Assembly: GCA_016000195.1 (NCBI GenBank)
Contig: JAECRO010000002.1
Location: 1 to 64,000 of the forward strand
Direction: 5' to 3'
Length of the DNA stretch: 64,000 bases
Source of the DNA: Burkholderiales bacterium
GTDB taxonomy: Bacteria > Pseudomonadota > Gammaproteobacteria > Burkholderiales > Burkholderiaceae_C
The position numbers and the translations under genes are program-made. This document shows positions 8,998 through 17,654 of the stretch, piece by piece. Every line of letters begins with the position of its first letter. The stretch's first letter is position 1. The notes under the pieces were generated by a model. It saw only the letters and a list, made by a program, of their open reading frames with translations. It did not search any database and had not been told where the DNA came from.

Positions 8998-9906
8998 GGG
9001 GTCAGGTCTTGTATTCATACTTTCACCACTCCCTTTTGCACAATCCGACTGACGGTCGCATAGTGAATATCAAAGGCCCGAGCAATCTCCTTCATGCTGT
9101 AGCAGCCCGTGGCATAGGCTTGCACGATGGCCGGGTTGCGCACTGGCATCGCTGCGAACCGGGCCAGCGGCGGCGCTGAGGCGCGGCGTTGCAGGCGCGG
9201 TATTTCCGCATCAGCTGAAAGCCGGGTATCGATTTTTTCACCCAGGACTTCGGCAAATTCGGCATCACCCAAATACAACTGGCCCTGCAGCTGTTCCCAC
9301 ACGCTGGGCAAATTCACGCCAGCCCGGACATGATCAACGTAAGCGGCAATGGCGGACTGCGGGTTATTGCCAAACTGCGACATCAGCCATTGAACATGCA
9401 ACCAAGGCGGAGGCGCCACGCGGCCCAGCATGACGTGGTAGCTGCTCCAGGGCCAGTCCTCAGGCAAGTCGCAGATGCCTGCCCGCACGGGGTTCAGCAC
9501 CACGTAGCGAGCCAGCTCCAACAGGTACGCCTCGCGCTGCACGATGATGGCCTTGAATCGGCCCTGAAAAACGTGACCTACCCGGTTGTGGGTGCGGTTG
9601 TGCCACTGGGTATAAACGCCGTTGAGCTGGCGCATCCCGGCACTCAGGTTGCCGTCGATGGTCTCTACAACGATATGAAAGTGGTTGTCCATCAGGCAGT
9701 AGGCGTGGCAGAGCCAGTTATAGCGGGTACACACCTGACCCAACAAATCAAGCCAGTAATGCCTGTCAGCATCGCAAAGAAAAATGGCTTCGCGCCTGTC
9801 GCCACGCGAGGTGACGTGGTACAGCCCGCCGGAAAATTCGATTCGCAAGGGTCTTGCCATTGCCAGATATTAGATGGTAATTTGTTTGATTTCAAGACCT
9901 GACCCC
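8998..9906 (-). mobile_element. RAYT element with 14-bp inverted ends
   Basis: GGGGTCAGGTCTTG at 8998-9011 is repeated in exact inverse at 9893-9906, enclosing a single transposase gene. The unit is about 0.9 kb, with the ends close to both ends of the gene. This layout fits REP-associated tyrosine transposase elements. No target duplication is evident immediately outside. Confidence 0.75.
9015..9860 (-). CDS. REP-associated tyrosine transposase (Y1 HUH family)
   Basis: The 281-residue protein starts MARPLRIEFSGGLYHVTSRG and contains the HUH motif in LMDNHFHIVVE and the tyrosine segment LARYVVLNPVRAG. A C-terminal helix-turn-helix (SMKEIARAFDIHYATVSRI) may bind DNA. Such enzymes process single-stranded REP-like DNA. 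All key residues appear present and the frame is intact. It lies between two toxin-antitoxin pairs. Confidence 0.9.
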   Translation of the reverse strand: MARPLRIEFSGGLYHVTSRGDRREAIFLCDADRHYWLDLLGQVCTRYNWLCHAYCLMDNHFHIVVETIDGNLSAGMRQLNGVYTQWHNRTHNRVGHVFQGRFKAIIVQREAYLLELARYVVLNPVRAGICDLPEDWPWSSYHVMLGRVAPPPWLHVQWLMSQFGNNPQSAIAAYVDHVRAGVNLPSVWEQLQGQLYLGDAEFAEVLGEKIDTRLSADAEIPRLQRRASAPPLARFAAMPVRNPAIVQAYATGCYSMKEIARAFDIHYATVSRIVQKGVVKV

Positions 9907-9996
9907 ATGGGCCGATGTGACCCGATGGGCCGATGCGTGCGGCAAAAAAACTTGCTCTTTCGATGAAAACTTATAAAAATGTATTAACAATATCGG

Positions 9997-10293
9997 ATGA
10001 CAACCAGATTTGAATGGGACAGTGCCAAGGCGCAGAGCAACTTGCGCAAGCATGGCGTTGCCTTCGATGACGCCATCGCCGTGTTCGCAGACCCGTTTGC
10101 CATGATGCGCCAGGACCGGATCGAAGGCGGCGAGTTGCGCTGGCAAACATTGGGCAGCGTCGGCGGCTACCTGGTGCTGCTGGTGGCGCATACCGTTGGC
10201 GAGGATGACGACGGCGCAGAGATCATCCGCATCATTTCGGCGCGAGCCGCTGACCGCAAGGAGAGAAAACGCTATGAAAACCAAAATGGTTAA
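9997..10293 (+). CDS. brnT: BrnT family RNase toxin
   Basis: This 98-residue DUF497 protein has FEWDSAKAQSNLRKHGVAFDDAIAVFADP at its start and IIRIISARAADRKERKRYE near its end, both typical of BrnT. BrnT cleaves RNA and is held by BrnA, which also represses the operon. An A/T-rich stretch with TATAAA at about 9971 lies just upstream and may serve as the -10 box. The 3' end overlaps brnA by 20 bases. Confidence 0.9.
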   Translation: MTTRFEWDSAKAQSNLRKHGVAFDDAIAVFADPFAMMRQDRIEGGELRWQTLGSVGGYLVLLVAHTVGEDDDGAEIIRIISARAADRKERKRYENQNG

Positions 10294-10591
10294 ACGAGAA
10301 ATTGACTTGCAGAACCCGCCACCGTTGACCGACGAGCAACGAGCCAGACTGAGCGTGCTGGCCAAGATGCCGGACAGCGACATCGACTACAGCGACATCC
10401 CGCCGCTGGGCGATGATTTCTGGAAGAACGCCGTTCGCAATCCGTTCTACAAACCCACCAAGCAGGTGACGACCGTGCGGGTTGATTCCGATGTTTTGCT
10501 GTGGCTCAAGGGCCAGGGCAAGGGCTATCAAACGCGGATCAACGCCATCCTGCGCGAGGCGATGCTGCGGGCCATTCACGACAAGGCTTGA
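10274..10591 (+). CDS. brnA: BrnA family antitoxin
   Basis: The 105-residue product from ATG 10274 has a variable N-terminus and a C-terminal ribbon-helix-helix-type segment (VTTVRVDSDVLLWLKGQGKGYQ then INAILREAMLRA), as in BrnA/CopG-like antitoxins. It should bind BrnT and the brnTA promoter. A longer frame upstream exists, but the ATG just inside the brnT end matches the family length and operon plan. Confidence 0.88.
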   Translation: MKTKMVKREIDLQNPPPLTDEQRARLSVLAKMPDSDIDYSDIPPLGDDFWKNAVRNPFYKPTKQVTTVRVDSDVLLWLKGQGKGYQTRINAILREAMLRAIHDKA

Positions 10592-10665
10592 GCCGGAACA
10601 AAGCCAAACGCAAGCGTTGGAGTGAGCACGGTTGGTTACGGCTATTTATGGCTATATTTGCGGCT

Positions 10666-11847
10666 ATGTCTGATACCCCTCGCCTGCCTGCCGCCATCTG
10701 GGCGCTGGGCTTTGTCAGCCTGCTGATGGACATTTCTTCCGAGATGATCCACAGCCTGCTGCCGGTGTTCATGGTCACGGTGCTGGGCACCAGCATGTGG
10801 GCGGTCGGCCTGATCGAAGGCGCTGCCGAGGCGACGGCGCTGATCGTCAAGGTGTTCTCAGGCGTGCTCAGCGATTACTGGGGCAAGCGCAAGCCGCTGG
10901 CGGTGCTGGGCTATGGGCTGGGCGCGGCGTCCAAGCCGCTGTTTGCGCTGGCCACCACGTCCGGCATGGTGCTGGCGGCGCGGCTGATCGACCGCGTCGG
11001 CAAGGGCATTCGCGGCGCGCCGCGCGATGCGCTGGTGGCCGACCTGGCGCCGCCCGGCATGCGCGGCGCGGCGTTCGGGCTGCGCCAGTCGCTCGACACC
11101 GTGGGGGCGTTTGTCGGCCCGTTGGTGGCCATGGGCTTGATGGTGCTGTGGGCGAATGACTTCCGGGCGATTTTCTGGGTGGCCATGGTGCCCGGCTTCA
11201 TGGCGGTGGCCTTGCTGCTGCTGGGCGTGCAGGAGCCTGCCCCGGCCGGGCCTCTACCCGCCGTCCGGCCCAACCCGATCAGCCGGGACAACCTGCGCCG
11301 CCTGAACGATTCCTACTGGCGCGTGGTCTTCATCGGCGCCCTGTTCACGCTGGCGCGCTTCAGCGAGGCTTTTCTGGTGCTGCGCGCCTTGCAGGGCGGG
11401 CTGCCGGTGGCCTACACGCCGCTGGTGCTGATCGGCATGAACGTCGTTTATGCCCTGGGCGCCTACCCATTCGGCAAGCTGTCGGATGCCGTCAGCCATC
11501 GCGCACTGCTGGCGTGGGGCCTGGTGGTGCTGATTGCCGCCGACGCGGTGCTGGCCACCAGCAATCACTGGACTTGGGTCACTGCCGGCATTGTGCTGTG
11601 GGGGCTGCACATGGCCATGACGCAGGGCCTGCTGGCCACCATGGTGGCGGAAGTGGCGCCGCCTGACCTGCGCGGCACGGCCTTCGGCTTTTTCAACCTG
11701 GTCAGCGGCCTGGCCATGCTGCTGGCCAGCACCGTGGCGGGCGTGCTGTGGGACCAGCTGGGCGCGCCGGCGACGTTTGCCACCGGCGCCCTGTTCAGCC
11801 TGGCGGCGCTGGCGCTGCTGTGGCACTGGCGCGGCGCGCGTCCATGA
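10666..11847 (+). CDS. Major facilitator superfamily transporter
   Basis: This 393-residue membrane protein shows about 12 hydrophobic spans. The loop DYWGKRKPLAVLGYG corresponds to the MFS 2-3 loop, and RVGKGIRGAPRDALVAD is a signature of a drug/metabolite MFS group. Substrate unknown. ATG 10666 (MSDTPRLP) is chosen; ATG 10648 adds six residues and cannot be excluded. A short repeat begins 12 bases after the stop. Confidence 0.85.
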   Translation: MSDTPRLPAAIWALGFVSLLMDISSEMIHSLLPVFMVTVLGTSMWAVGLIEGAAEATALIVKVFSGVLSDYWGKRKPLAVLGYGLGAASKPLFALATTSGMVLAARLIDRVGKGIRGAPRDALVADLAPPGMRGAAFGLRQSLDTVGAFVGPLVAMGLMVLWANDFRAIFWVAMVPGFMAVALLLLGVQEPAPAGPLPAVRPNPISRDNLRRLNDSYWRVVFIGALFTLARFSEAFLVLRALQGGLPVAYTPLVLIGMNVVYALGAYPFGKLSDAVSHRALLAWGLVVLIAADAVLATSNHWTWVTAGIVLWGLHMAMTQGLLATMVAEVAPPDLRGTAFGFFNLVSGLAMLLASTVAGVLWDQLGAPATFATGALFSLAALALLWHWRGARP

Positions 11848-11859
11848 TGCTCCGTTAAA

Positions 11860-11902
11860 GATAGCAGCTTGCGCAGGCAGCGATTGCGCAAAAGGCCTGT
11901 TT
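11860..11902 (+). repeat. Dispersed repeat, right half
   Basis: GATAGCAGCTTGCGCAGG followed by GCGATTGCGCAAAAGGCC matches the second part of the window's dispersed repeat. It forms an imperfect hairpin through TTGCGCA...TGCGCAA and lies 12 bases past the MFS stop, where it could act in transcript ends. Confidence 0.7.
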
Positions 11903-12053
11903 GGTCACTTTTTGACAATTGGGCAGCCCTTCACCGTCCGCTGCAGCCACCCATGTCCTGATTTGATCGAAACGTGTCCGCTGCAGAATGGACGCTGGCC
12001 TGTAGCCCCATAAAAATAAGGGCTTCAACCCCTTGAACCCAGGAAGCCACCCC

Positions 12054-12623
12054 ATGAAAAGCTGTCTGATTGTGATTGATGCGCAGGAATCCTTCCGCCA
12101 TCGCCCCTATTTCACCGAGCGCGACCTGCCGGCCTGGCTGGCGGCCCAGAACGCCTTGATTGCCGGCTGCGTGGCGCGCGGCATTCCCGTCCTGCGCGTG
12201 TTGCACACCGATGGCCCGAAAACCGCCGGCAACCCGTTCGCGCTCGAATCGGGCCATGTCGCGCCGCTGGCGGGCCTGCTCGACTTCACGCCCGCCGCGA
12301 CCTTCCTCAAGAGCCGGCACAGCGCGCTGGTCGGCACCGGGCTGGACGTGTGGCTGACGCAGCACGGCGTTCAGCGACTCATCGTCAGCGGCATCCGCAC
12401 CGAGCAATGCTGCGAAACCACCACGCGCCATGCGTCGGACCTGGGCTGGCGCGTGGATTTTGTCGCGGACGCCACGCTGACCTGGGACATGCAGCAGCCC
12501 GACGGCAGCCTATTCAGCGCCGCCGACATCAAGGTGCGCACCGTGACCGTATTGAGCGAGCGCTTTGCCACGATCTGCACGGCCGGGCAGGCGCTGGCAC
12601 GCATGGACGGAGGCTTGGCATGA
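12054..12623 (+). CDS. Isochorismatase-family cysteine hydrolase
   Basis: This 189-residue protein shows the family triad: D9 in IVIDAQESF, a lysine in FLKSRHSAL, and a cysteine in GIRTEQCCETTTRHA. These enzymes hydrolyse amides, nicotinamide or isochorismate; the substrate here is unknown. ATG 12054 follows AGGAAG by seven bases. The stop overlaps the DJ-1-like gene by 4 bases, so the three genes up to the broken regulator formed one coupled operon. Confidence 0.87.
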   Translation: MKSCLIVIDAQESFRHRPYFTERDLPAWLAAQNALIAGCVARGIPVLRVLHTDGPKTAGNPFALESGHVAPLAGLLDFTPAATFLKSRHSALVGTGLDVWLTQHGVQRLIVSGIRTEQCCETTTRHASDLGWRVDFVADATLTWDMQQPDGSLFSAADIKVRTVTVLSERFATICTAGQALARMDGGLA

Positions 12624-13231
12624 GCCTGCACGTCTGCATTCTGGTGTTCGATGCGGTCGAGGCGCTGGACTTTGCCGGGCCTTACGAGGTATTCACCACG
12701 GCCAGCCGCGTGCAGGGACGCGACCATCCCGGCGCGCCGCCGCTGTTTGACGTGGCCTGCGTGGCCCGCGACCTGCAGCCGGTGCAGGCGCGCGCCGGGC
12801 TGCGCATCCTGCCCGAACGCCGCTTTGCCGACAGCGCGCCGTGCGACCTGCTGGTGGTGCCCGGCGGCGTGGTCGATGGCGCGATGGCTTGCCCGCAGAC
12901 GCTGGACTGGATTGCCCGCACGGCGCAACAGGCGCAGGTCACGGCCTCGGTCTGCACGGGCGCGTTTTTGCTGGCCGCCAGCGGCGTGCTGACGACGCAG
13001 GCCGTCACCACGCACTGGGAAGACGTGGCCGACCTGCGCAGCCGGTTTCCTGCGCTGACGGTGCAGGAAGGCCCGCGCTGGGTGGACAGCGGCGCGGTCG
13101 TCACCTCGGCGGGCATCAGCGCCGGCATCGACATGTGCCTGTACCTGGTGGCGCGGCTGGCCGGGCAGGCGCTGGCCGAACGAACGGCGCGCCAGATGGA
13201 TTACGCCTGGCGCGCCACCGACGCCGCATGA
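12620..13231 (+). CDS. DJ-1/PfpI-family protein
   Basis: The 203-residue product starts VCILVFDAVEALDFAGPYEVF and contains the nucleophile elbow TASVCTGAFLLAASG and TTHWEDVADL, as in the DJ-1/PfpI group that also forms the N-terminal domain of GlxA regulators. Catalysis is unproven in most such proteins. It overlaps the genes on each side by 4 bases, and the next gene is a GlxA-type regulator remnant, suggesting a shared substrate class. Confidence 0.85.
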   Translation: MSLHVCILVFDAVEALDFAGPYEVFTTASRVQGRDHPGAPPLFDVACVARDLQPVQARAGLRILPERRFADSAPCDLLVVPGGVVDGAMACPQTLDWIARTAQQAQVTASVCTGAFLLAASGVLTTQAVTTHWEDVADLRSRFPALTVQEGPRWVDSGAVVTSAGISAGIDMCLYLVARLAGQALAERTARQMDYAWRATDAA

Positions 13232-13787
13232 AGCCTCTTGAAAGCCCGCTCCCCGGCGCACCCATTCAGGTGCTGTTTGCCCTGCTGCCGGGCAGCCTGG
13301 TGCTGGACTGGGCCGGGCCGGCGGAGGCCTTGCGCATTGCCAACCAGCGGCTGCAGGCGCAGGGCCTGCCGCCGCGCTTTGAGCTGCATTTTGTCAGCCC
13401 GCAAAGCGAAACCGTCAGTTCGGTCGGATTGATGCTGGCCGGCCTGGCGCCGCTGCCGGACACGCTGCCCGCGCCTTGCTGGGTGGTGCTGGTCGGCCTG
13501 CCGGGACGCGAGATTTGCGTCACCTCGGACGCGGCCCGGGCGCTGCTGCACTGGCTGCGCGGCCTGCGGCTGGAGCCGCAGGTGCTGGAACTGGTCAGCG
13601 TCTGCGCCGGCTCGGTGCTGGCGGCGCATGCCGGGCTGCTGGCCGGGCGGCGCTGCAGTCGGGCCGCAACGTGACGCAGGCGGCGGAAATGGCGGGCTTC
13701 AGCTCGGACACCCAGCTGCGCCGGGCGTGGCAGCAGTTTGCCGCAGCAGGCACGCCATCGGGCCGCGAATTGCTATCAAATAAATAG
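13228..13787 (+). pseudogene. GlxA/AraC-type regulator with internal deletion and frameshift
   Basis: From ATG 13228 the frame encodes a DJ-1-like sensor domain (VLFALLPGSLVLDWAGPAEALRIANQRL ... SVCAGSVLAAHAGLLAGR) and stops at 13674. In a second frame, codons up to 13787 give the end of an AraC DNA-binding domain (QSGRNVTQAAEMAGFSSDTQLRRAWQQF). About 150 residues that normally lie between are missing, with the joint near GGGCGGCGCTGCAG at about 13645. The last codons and stop (LLSNK) come from a dispersed repeat. It cannot make a normal regulator. Confidence 0.85.
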
Positions 13788-13828
13788 CTTACTATGCAGG
13801 CTCTGCCTGCGCAACAGGCCTTTTTGAT
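13772..13828 (+). repeat. Dispersed repeat, near full length
   Basis: GCTATCAAATAAATAGC is followed by GCAGG...CCTGCGCAACAGGCC and a T run, matching the full consensus of the window's dispersed repeat. It supplies the stop codon of the broken GlxA-type gene and lies between two convergent genes. Confidence 0.8.
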
Positions 13829-13835
13829 CTGGATT

Positions 13836-14687
13836 TTAGTGGTTCGAGCGGCGCAACTGGGCCACGCGCTCGGAGATGGCGTCAATGTCGAGCGCGTCGT
13901 CGGCATGCGCCAGATAGGTTTCCAGATCGGCGACCGCATAAGCCACGTCGCCCTGCGCCGCCCAGGCCAGGCCCCGGTCGCGGTATTCGGTCCAGGCGTC
14001 GGGCTGCAGCACGATCAGGCGGTCCTGCACGGCAATCAGGCGCGGCCAGTCTTCCTGGGTTTTGTGGATGTCCTGCAGGTTGCGCAGCATGCGGCTGATG
14101 ATGTCGCGCGGCGGCGCGGACTGCAGGTACAGGCCCATCGGCACCTCGAACTCGTCGGTGATGCTGCTGCGCTGCCTGAAGGGCTCCAGCCGCTCGGACA
14201 GCTCCTCACGGCTCAGCGACTGGCCGTTGAACGGGTCGATCACCACCTGGCCCTTGGGCAGGTTGACCTTGACCATGAAATGCCCCGGAAACGCCACGCC
14301 GCGCGCGTTCAGGTTCAGCCCCACCGCCAGCTCCAGCCACAGCACGGCCAGCGTGATCGGAATGCCGCGCCGCGTGCGCAGCACCGTGTTCAGGTAGCTG
14401 TTGTCGGGGTCGTAGTAGTCGTTGATGTTGCCGCCAAAGCCCAAATCCCGGAAAAAGAACTGGTTCAGCGCGCGCAGGCGCTGCAGCTCGGGGGCGTCGC
14501 TGGGCAGGCGGCGCTTGAGGCGGGCCAGCAGCTGATCGACATCGCCCAGCACCTGCTCGACATCCAGGTCGGGGTATTCGTCCTGCGCCAGGCAGACGGC
14601 AGCTTCCAGCAAGGGAAAATGCGCATCGCTTTGCACCAGGCTTGAAAAATATTGAAGCGGGGAAGGAACGGCGAAATTTAATTGCAT
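13836..14687 (-). CDS. SirB1 family protein (transglutaminase-like plus TPR)
   Basis: The 283-residue product has LNQFFFRDLGFGGNINDYYDPDNSYLNTVLRTRRGIPITLAVLWLE and GVAFPGHFMVKV, typical of SirB1 (transglutaminase-like fold), and a C-terminal tetratricopeptide-like stretch (WTEYRDRGLAWAAQGDVAYAVADLETYLA). Its biochemical role is not established. It lies 94 bases downstream of murJ on the same strand. Confidence 0.85.
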   Translation of the reverse strand: MQLNFAVPSPLQYFSSLVQSDAHFPLLEAAVCLAQDEYPDLDVEQVLGDVDQLLARLKRRLPSDAPELQRLRALNQFFFRDLGFGGNINDYYDPDNSYLNTVLRTRRGIPITLAVLWLELAVGLNLNARGVAFPGHFMVKVNLPKGQVVIDPFNGQSLSREELSERLEPFRQRSSITDEFEVPMGLYLQSAPPRDIISRMLRNLQDIHKTQEDWPRLIAVQDRLIVLQPDAWTEYRDRGLAWAAQGDVAYAVADLETYLAHADDALDIDAISERVAQLRRSNH

Positions 14688-14781
14688 GGCGCTACTTTCT
14701 CACAATACGGCAGACGATGTGTATCAGGAAATACACCCGCTCTTGCGTTTCGTCAAGCGGGTACGAATCCGGCCCGCGGCA

Positions 14782-16347
14782 TCAGCGCCTGAGCAGGTGG
14801 CGCAGCTTCAGCCCCGAAACCCACAGCACTACAAAATAGATAGCACCTGAAGCACACAGGACAAGCGCCAGCAGCCCGATTCGCTGAAAATACTGGTGTT
14901 TCAGGCCGATCCAGTCCACCGCATCGGCAGCCCGGAGCAGAAACACCGCCAGCAGCGCATTGGCGGCAAGCACCTGCAAGCCAAATCGAATCCAGCCCGG
15001 CGCCGGCGTGTAGCTGCCGCGCCGGATCAGGCCGACCAGCAAAGACAAGGCGTTGATCAGCGCGCCAATGCCGATGGCCAGCGCCAGCCCGGCATGCTGG
15101 AAATACGGCACCAGCGCCAGGTTGAGCAACTGGGTGATGACCAGCACCACGACCGCGATCTTCACCGGCGTCTTGATGTTCTGGCTGGCGTAAAAGCCCG
15201 GCGCCAGCACCTTGATGGCAACCAGCCCGAGCAGCCCGATGCCGTAGCCCATCAGCGCGCTGGTGGTCTGCAGCACGTCACGCTCGCTAAAAGCGCCATA
15301 GTGGTAGAGCGTCGCCACCAGCGGCCCCGAAAACGTCAGCAGCGCCACGGCGCAGGGCGCGCTCAGCAGCACCACGATGCGCAGGCCCCAGTCGAGCATG
15401 GCCGAGTATTTGGCGGCATCGCCCGCGCCCTTGGCCGCCGCCAGCTGCGGCGTCAGCACCACGCCGATGGCCACGCCCAGCAGGGCGGTCGGGAACTCCA
15501 TCAGCCGGTCGGCGTAGGTCAGCCAGCTGACGCTGCCAGGCGCCAGGTGCGAGGCGATCTGGGTGTTGATGAGCAGCGAGATTTGCGCGACGCTGACGCC
15601 GAGCAAGGCCGGCACCATCAATCTCGCTATGTTTTTAGTAGCTGGGTCTGCCCATGCAGCCTGCACCAGCGACCATTTGAAGCCAATTTTCGGGAACAGG
15701 CCAAGGCGCAGCAGCGCCGGCGCCTGCACGCCGAGCTGCAGCACGCCGCCCAGCATCACGCCCACGCCCAGCGCATACACCGGCTCGATGCCCAGCGTCT
15801 TGAACCACGGTGCGCCCAGCCAGGCCGCACCGATCATGGCCACATTGAGCAGCACTGGCGTGGCGGCCGGCACGGCAAAACGCCGCCAGGTGTTGAGCAC
15901 GCCCGACGACAGCGCCACCAGCGACATGAAGGCGATGTACGGAAACATCCAGCGCGTCATGAACACCGCCGCCGCATAGCCGCGCGGCGCCTGCTGCAGG
16001 CCGCTGGCCATGGCCCAGACCAGCAGCGGCGCTGCCGCCACGCCGATGACGCAGGTCAGCAGCAGTATCCAGGTCAGCAGCGTAGCGACCCGGTCGATCA
16101 GCAGCTTGGTTTCAGCCTCGCCATGCTGCGCCTTGTTGGCCGCCAGCACCGGCACGAAGGCCTGGCTGAAGGCACCCTCGGCAAACAGGCGGCGAAACAG
16201 GTTGGGGATTCGGAAGGCCACATTGAAGGCGTCCGTCATGGCGCTGGCGCCAAACGACGAGGCAATCAACAGCTCCCGCACCAGGCCGGTGACGCGGGAA
16301 AGCAATGTGAACAGGGAAACGGTGGAGGCGGATTTGAAAAGTGACAC
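14782..16347 (-). CDS. murJ: Lipid II flippase MurJ
   Basis: The 521-residue multi-span membrane protein starts SLFKSASTVSLFTLLSRVTGLVRELLIASSFGASAMTDAFNVAFRIPNLFRRLFAEGAFSQAFVPV, a diagnostic MurJ N-terminus, and has about 14 hydrophobic spans. It flips lipid II across the inner membrane for peptidoglycan synthesis. Two stretches are written in sequence like the dispersed repeat: GCTACTAAAAACATAGC (ATKNIA, 15626-15642) and GGTGCTATCTATTTTG (GAIYF, 14831-14846). Confidence 0.95.
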   Translation of the reverse strand: MSLFKSASTVSLFTLLSRVTGLVRELLIASSFGASAMTDAFNVAFRIPNLFRRLFAEGAFSQAFVPVLAANKAQHGEAETKLLIDRVATLLTWILLLTCVIGVAAAPLLVWAMASGLQQAPRGYAAAVFMTRWMFPYIAFMSLVALSSGVLNTWRRFAVPAATPVLLNVAMIGAAWLGAPWFKTLGIEPVYALGVGVMLGGVLQLGVQAPALLRLGLFPKIGFKWSLVQAAWADPATKNIARLMVPALLGVSVAQISLLINTQIASHLAPGSVSWLTYADRLMEFPTALLGVAIGVVLTPQLAAAKGAGDAAKYSAMLDWGLRIVVLLSAPCAVALLTFSGPLVATLYHYGAFSERDVLQTTSALMGYGIGLLGLVAIKVLAPGFYASQNIKTPVKIAVVVLVITQLLNLALVPYFQHAGLALAIGIGALINALSLLVGLIRRGSYTPAPGWIRFGLQVLAANALLAVFLLRAADAVDWIGLKHQYFQRIGLLALVLCASGAIYFVVLWVSGLKLRHLLRR

Positions 16348-16554
16348 GGCAGGAGTTTATGCGCTGGCGCCCAAGGCCCGGCAAAACCGCAACGGCTGGC
16401 AGTGCGGCCCGAAAACCGGGCCGCCTTGAGAACTGTCAAGCGGCAGGCCGGCCATAGCCGCTACAAAGACCAGGCAGGGCCAAGGCCGGCGAAACCCGGT
16501 GCGCGATGATGGGCCGCCTCGGCGGCTTTTCGGGCCAGAACGAGATTCCGCGCG

Positions 16555-16584
16555 TTGCAGGCCAAAAGCGCGCTGTCGTATAAT
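16555..16584 (+). promoter_or_regulatory. Sigma-70 promoter of rpsT
   Basis: TTGCAG at 16555-16560 and a perfect TATAAT at 16579-16584 are separated by 18 bases, 55 bases before the rpsT start. This is the clearest vegetative promoter in the window. A GCCGCC/GGCGGC hairpin with a short T run lies upstream at 16513-16530. Confidence 0.8.
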
Positions 16585-16639
16585 CGCGGGCTTTGCTGCA
16601 TCATCCACAGACTCCTCCCAGGATTAAAGGAAACTCATT

Positions 16640-16960
16640 ATGGCAACCGCCAAACCCAAGAAAAAGAACCCCAGACTCGCCTCCGGCCGCAAACGCGTCC
16701 GCCAGGACATCAAACTCAACGCCGCGAACACCTCGCTGCGTTCCAAATACCGCACCGCCGTTAAAAACGTCGAAAAAGCCGTCTTGGCCGGCGACAAAGA
16801 CAAAGCCAAGGACTTGTTCGCCAAGGCCCAAAGCATCGTCGATACGATTGCCGACAAGGGCATCTTCCACAAGAACAAGGCAGCGCGCGACAAGAGCCGC
16901 CTGTCCGCCAAGGTGAAAGCCCTGGCCCTCAAAGCCGCCCCCACCCCAGCCGCCGCCTGA
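16640..16960 (+). CDS. rpsT: 30S ribosomal protein S20
   Basis: This 106-residue, Lys/Arg-rich protein ([26 protein letters not shown], then [15 protein letters not shown] and [33 protein letters not shown]-like segments) is S20, which binds 16S rRNA in the small subunit. AAAGGAAA precedes the ATG. A strong promoter and terminator make it a single-gene unit. Confidence 0.97.
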   Translation: MATAKPKKKNPRLASGRKRVRQDIKLNAANTSLRSKYRTAVKNVEKAVLAGDKDKAKDLFAKAQSIVDTIADKGIFHKNKAARDKSRLSAKVKALALKAAPTPAAA

Positions 16961-17037
16961 TCACTCAGGCAAATCGCCCGGACTGGCAACTTTAAAAAAG
17001 CCAGTCCGCCGTTTTGTAGGGTGCGCTGCAGCAAAAG

Positions 17038-17068
17038 TAAAAAAACCGCCTTCGGGCGGTTTTTTTAC
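17038..17068 (+). terminator. Rho-independent terminator after rpsT
   Basis: TAAAAAAACCGCC, a TTCG tetraloop and GGCGGTTTTTTTA form a long, perfect stem flanked by A and T runs, so it can also serve the convergent DUF3579 gene. A second small inverted repeat (GACTGGC...GCCAGTC) lies at 16981-17006. Confidence 0.9.
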
Positions 17069-17098
17069 GTCTGAGCGACAAATGCGGCTGAAAAACGA

Positions 17099-17416
17099 TC
17101 AGCGCTTTGGAGGATCAGGCAGCAGGCAGGCGTCGGCCATTTGCAGGTTGTTGTCCTTGGCGAAATTGATCGCGAAATCCCAGGCCATGGGTTCGGCATC
17201 GCGCAATTCGGCATTGACCACAACACATTTCACGCCGTTGATGACCGTGGGCACGCACCAGGGCGAGTAGGTCAGGTGGCTGCCGGGCTGCGGCCCGCCC
17301 GGACGAAACTGGCTCATCACGCCGCACAACCTGTCAGCCCAGTCGCTGGGCCTGAAAGTTTTGCCATCATGCGTGATGCCCTGAATAAAGACTTCTTTGG
17401 ATGAATTGGAGACCAT
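17099..17416 (-). CDS. DUF3579 protein
   Basis: The 105-residue product (KEVFIQGITHDGKTFRPSDWADRLCGVMSQF, YSPWCVPTVINGVKCVVVNAELRDAEPMAWDFAINFAKDNNLQ) matches the betaproteobacterial DUF3579 family of unknown function, often found near arginine genes. Start M at 17416 fits family length; M at 17461 is possible. A palindrome shared with the mdh/gntR region lies upstream. Confidence 0.75.
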   Translation of the reverse strand: MVSNSSKEVFIQGITHDGKTFRPSDWADRLCGVMSQFRPGGPQPGSHLTYSPWCVPTVINGVKCVVVNAELRDAEPMAWDFAINFAKDNNLQMADACLLPDPPKR

Positions 17417-17482
17417 CGGATGGAGGGTTTTATGCGGGCCAAGGGTAAGGATAAACCCCATGCTGCGCCGCACAACAATTCT

Positions 17483-17496
17483 ATCTTATATAAGAC
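17483..17496. promoter_or_regulatory. Palindromic site identical to the one before gntR
   Basis: ATCTTATATAAGAC is the exact reverse complement of GTCTTATATAAGAT at 40847-40860. The 12-base core TCTTATATAAGA is a perfect palindrome. It lies upstream of the DUF3579 gene on the minus strand. The GntR regulator at 40879 is a candidate binder, by inference. Confidence 0.55.
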
Positions 17497-17654
17497 TCAG
17501 AACCTGAACCGCCACCGGCCGGCGCGTCCGGGCCACGCATGACAGTGATGCGGCATCGTCACGAAAGCCCCTGAAGTCTGCGCCTAAAATCACTTCAAGC
17601 CCGCTCAATTTGTCGCGGCCACCTTGTTGCTTGCCACTCTCCCGGAGTTTTCCC

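Noticed and set aside
8218-13787. Prophage or integrative element
   Set aside because: No integrase, structural phage genes, tRNA target or long direct repeats are visible; small independent modules explain the region.
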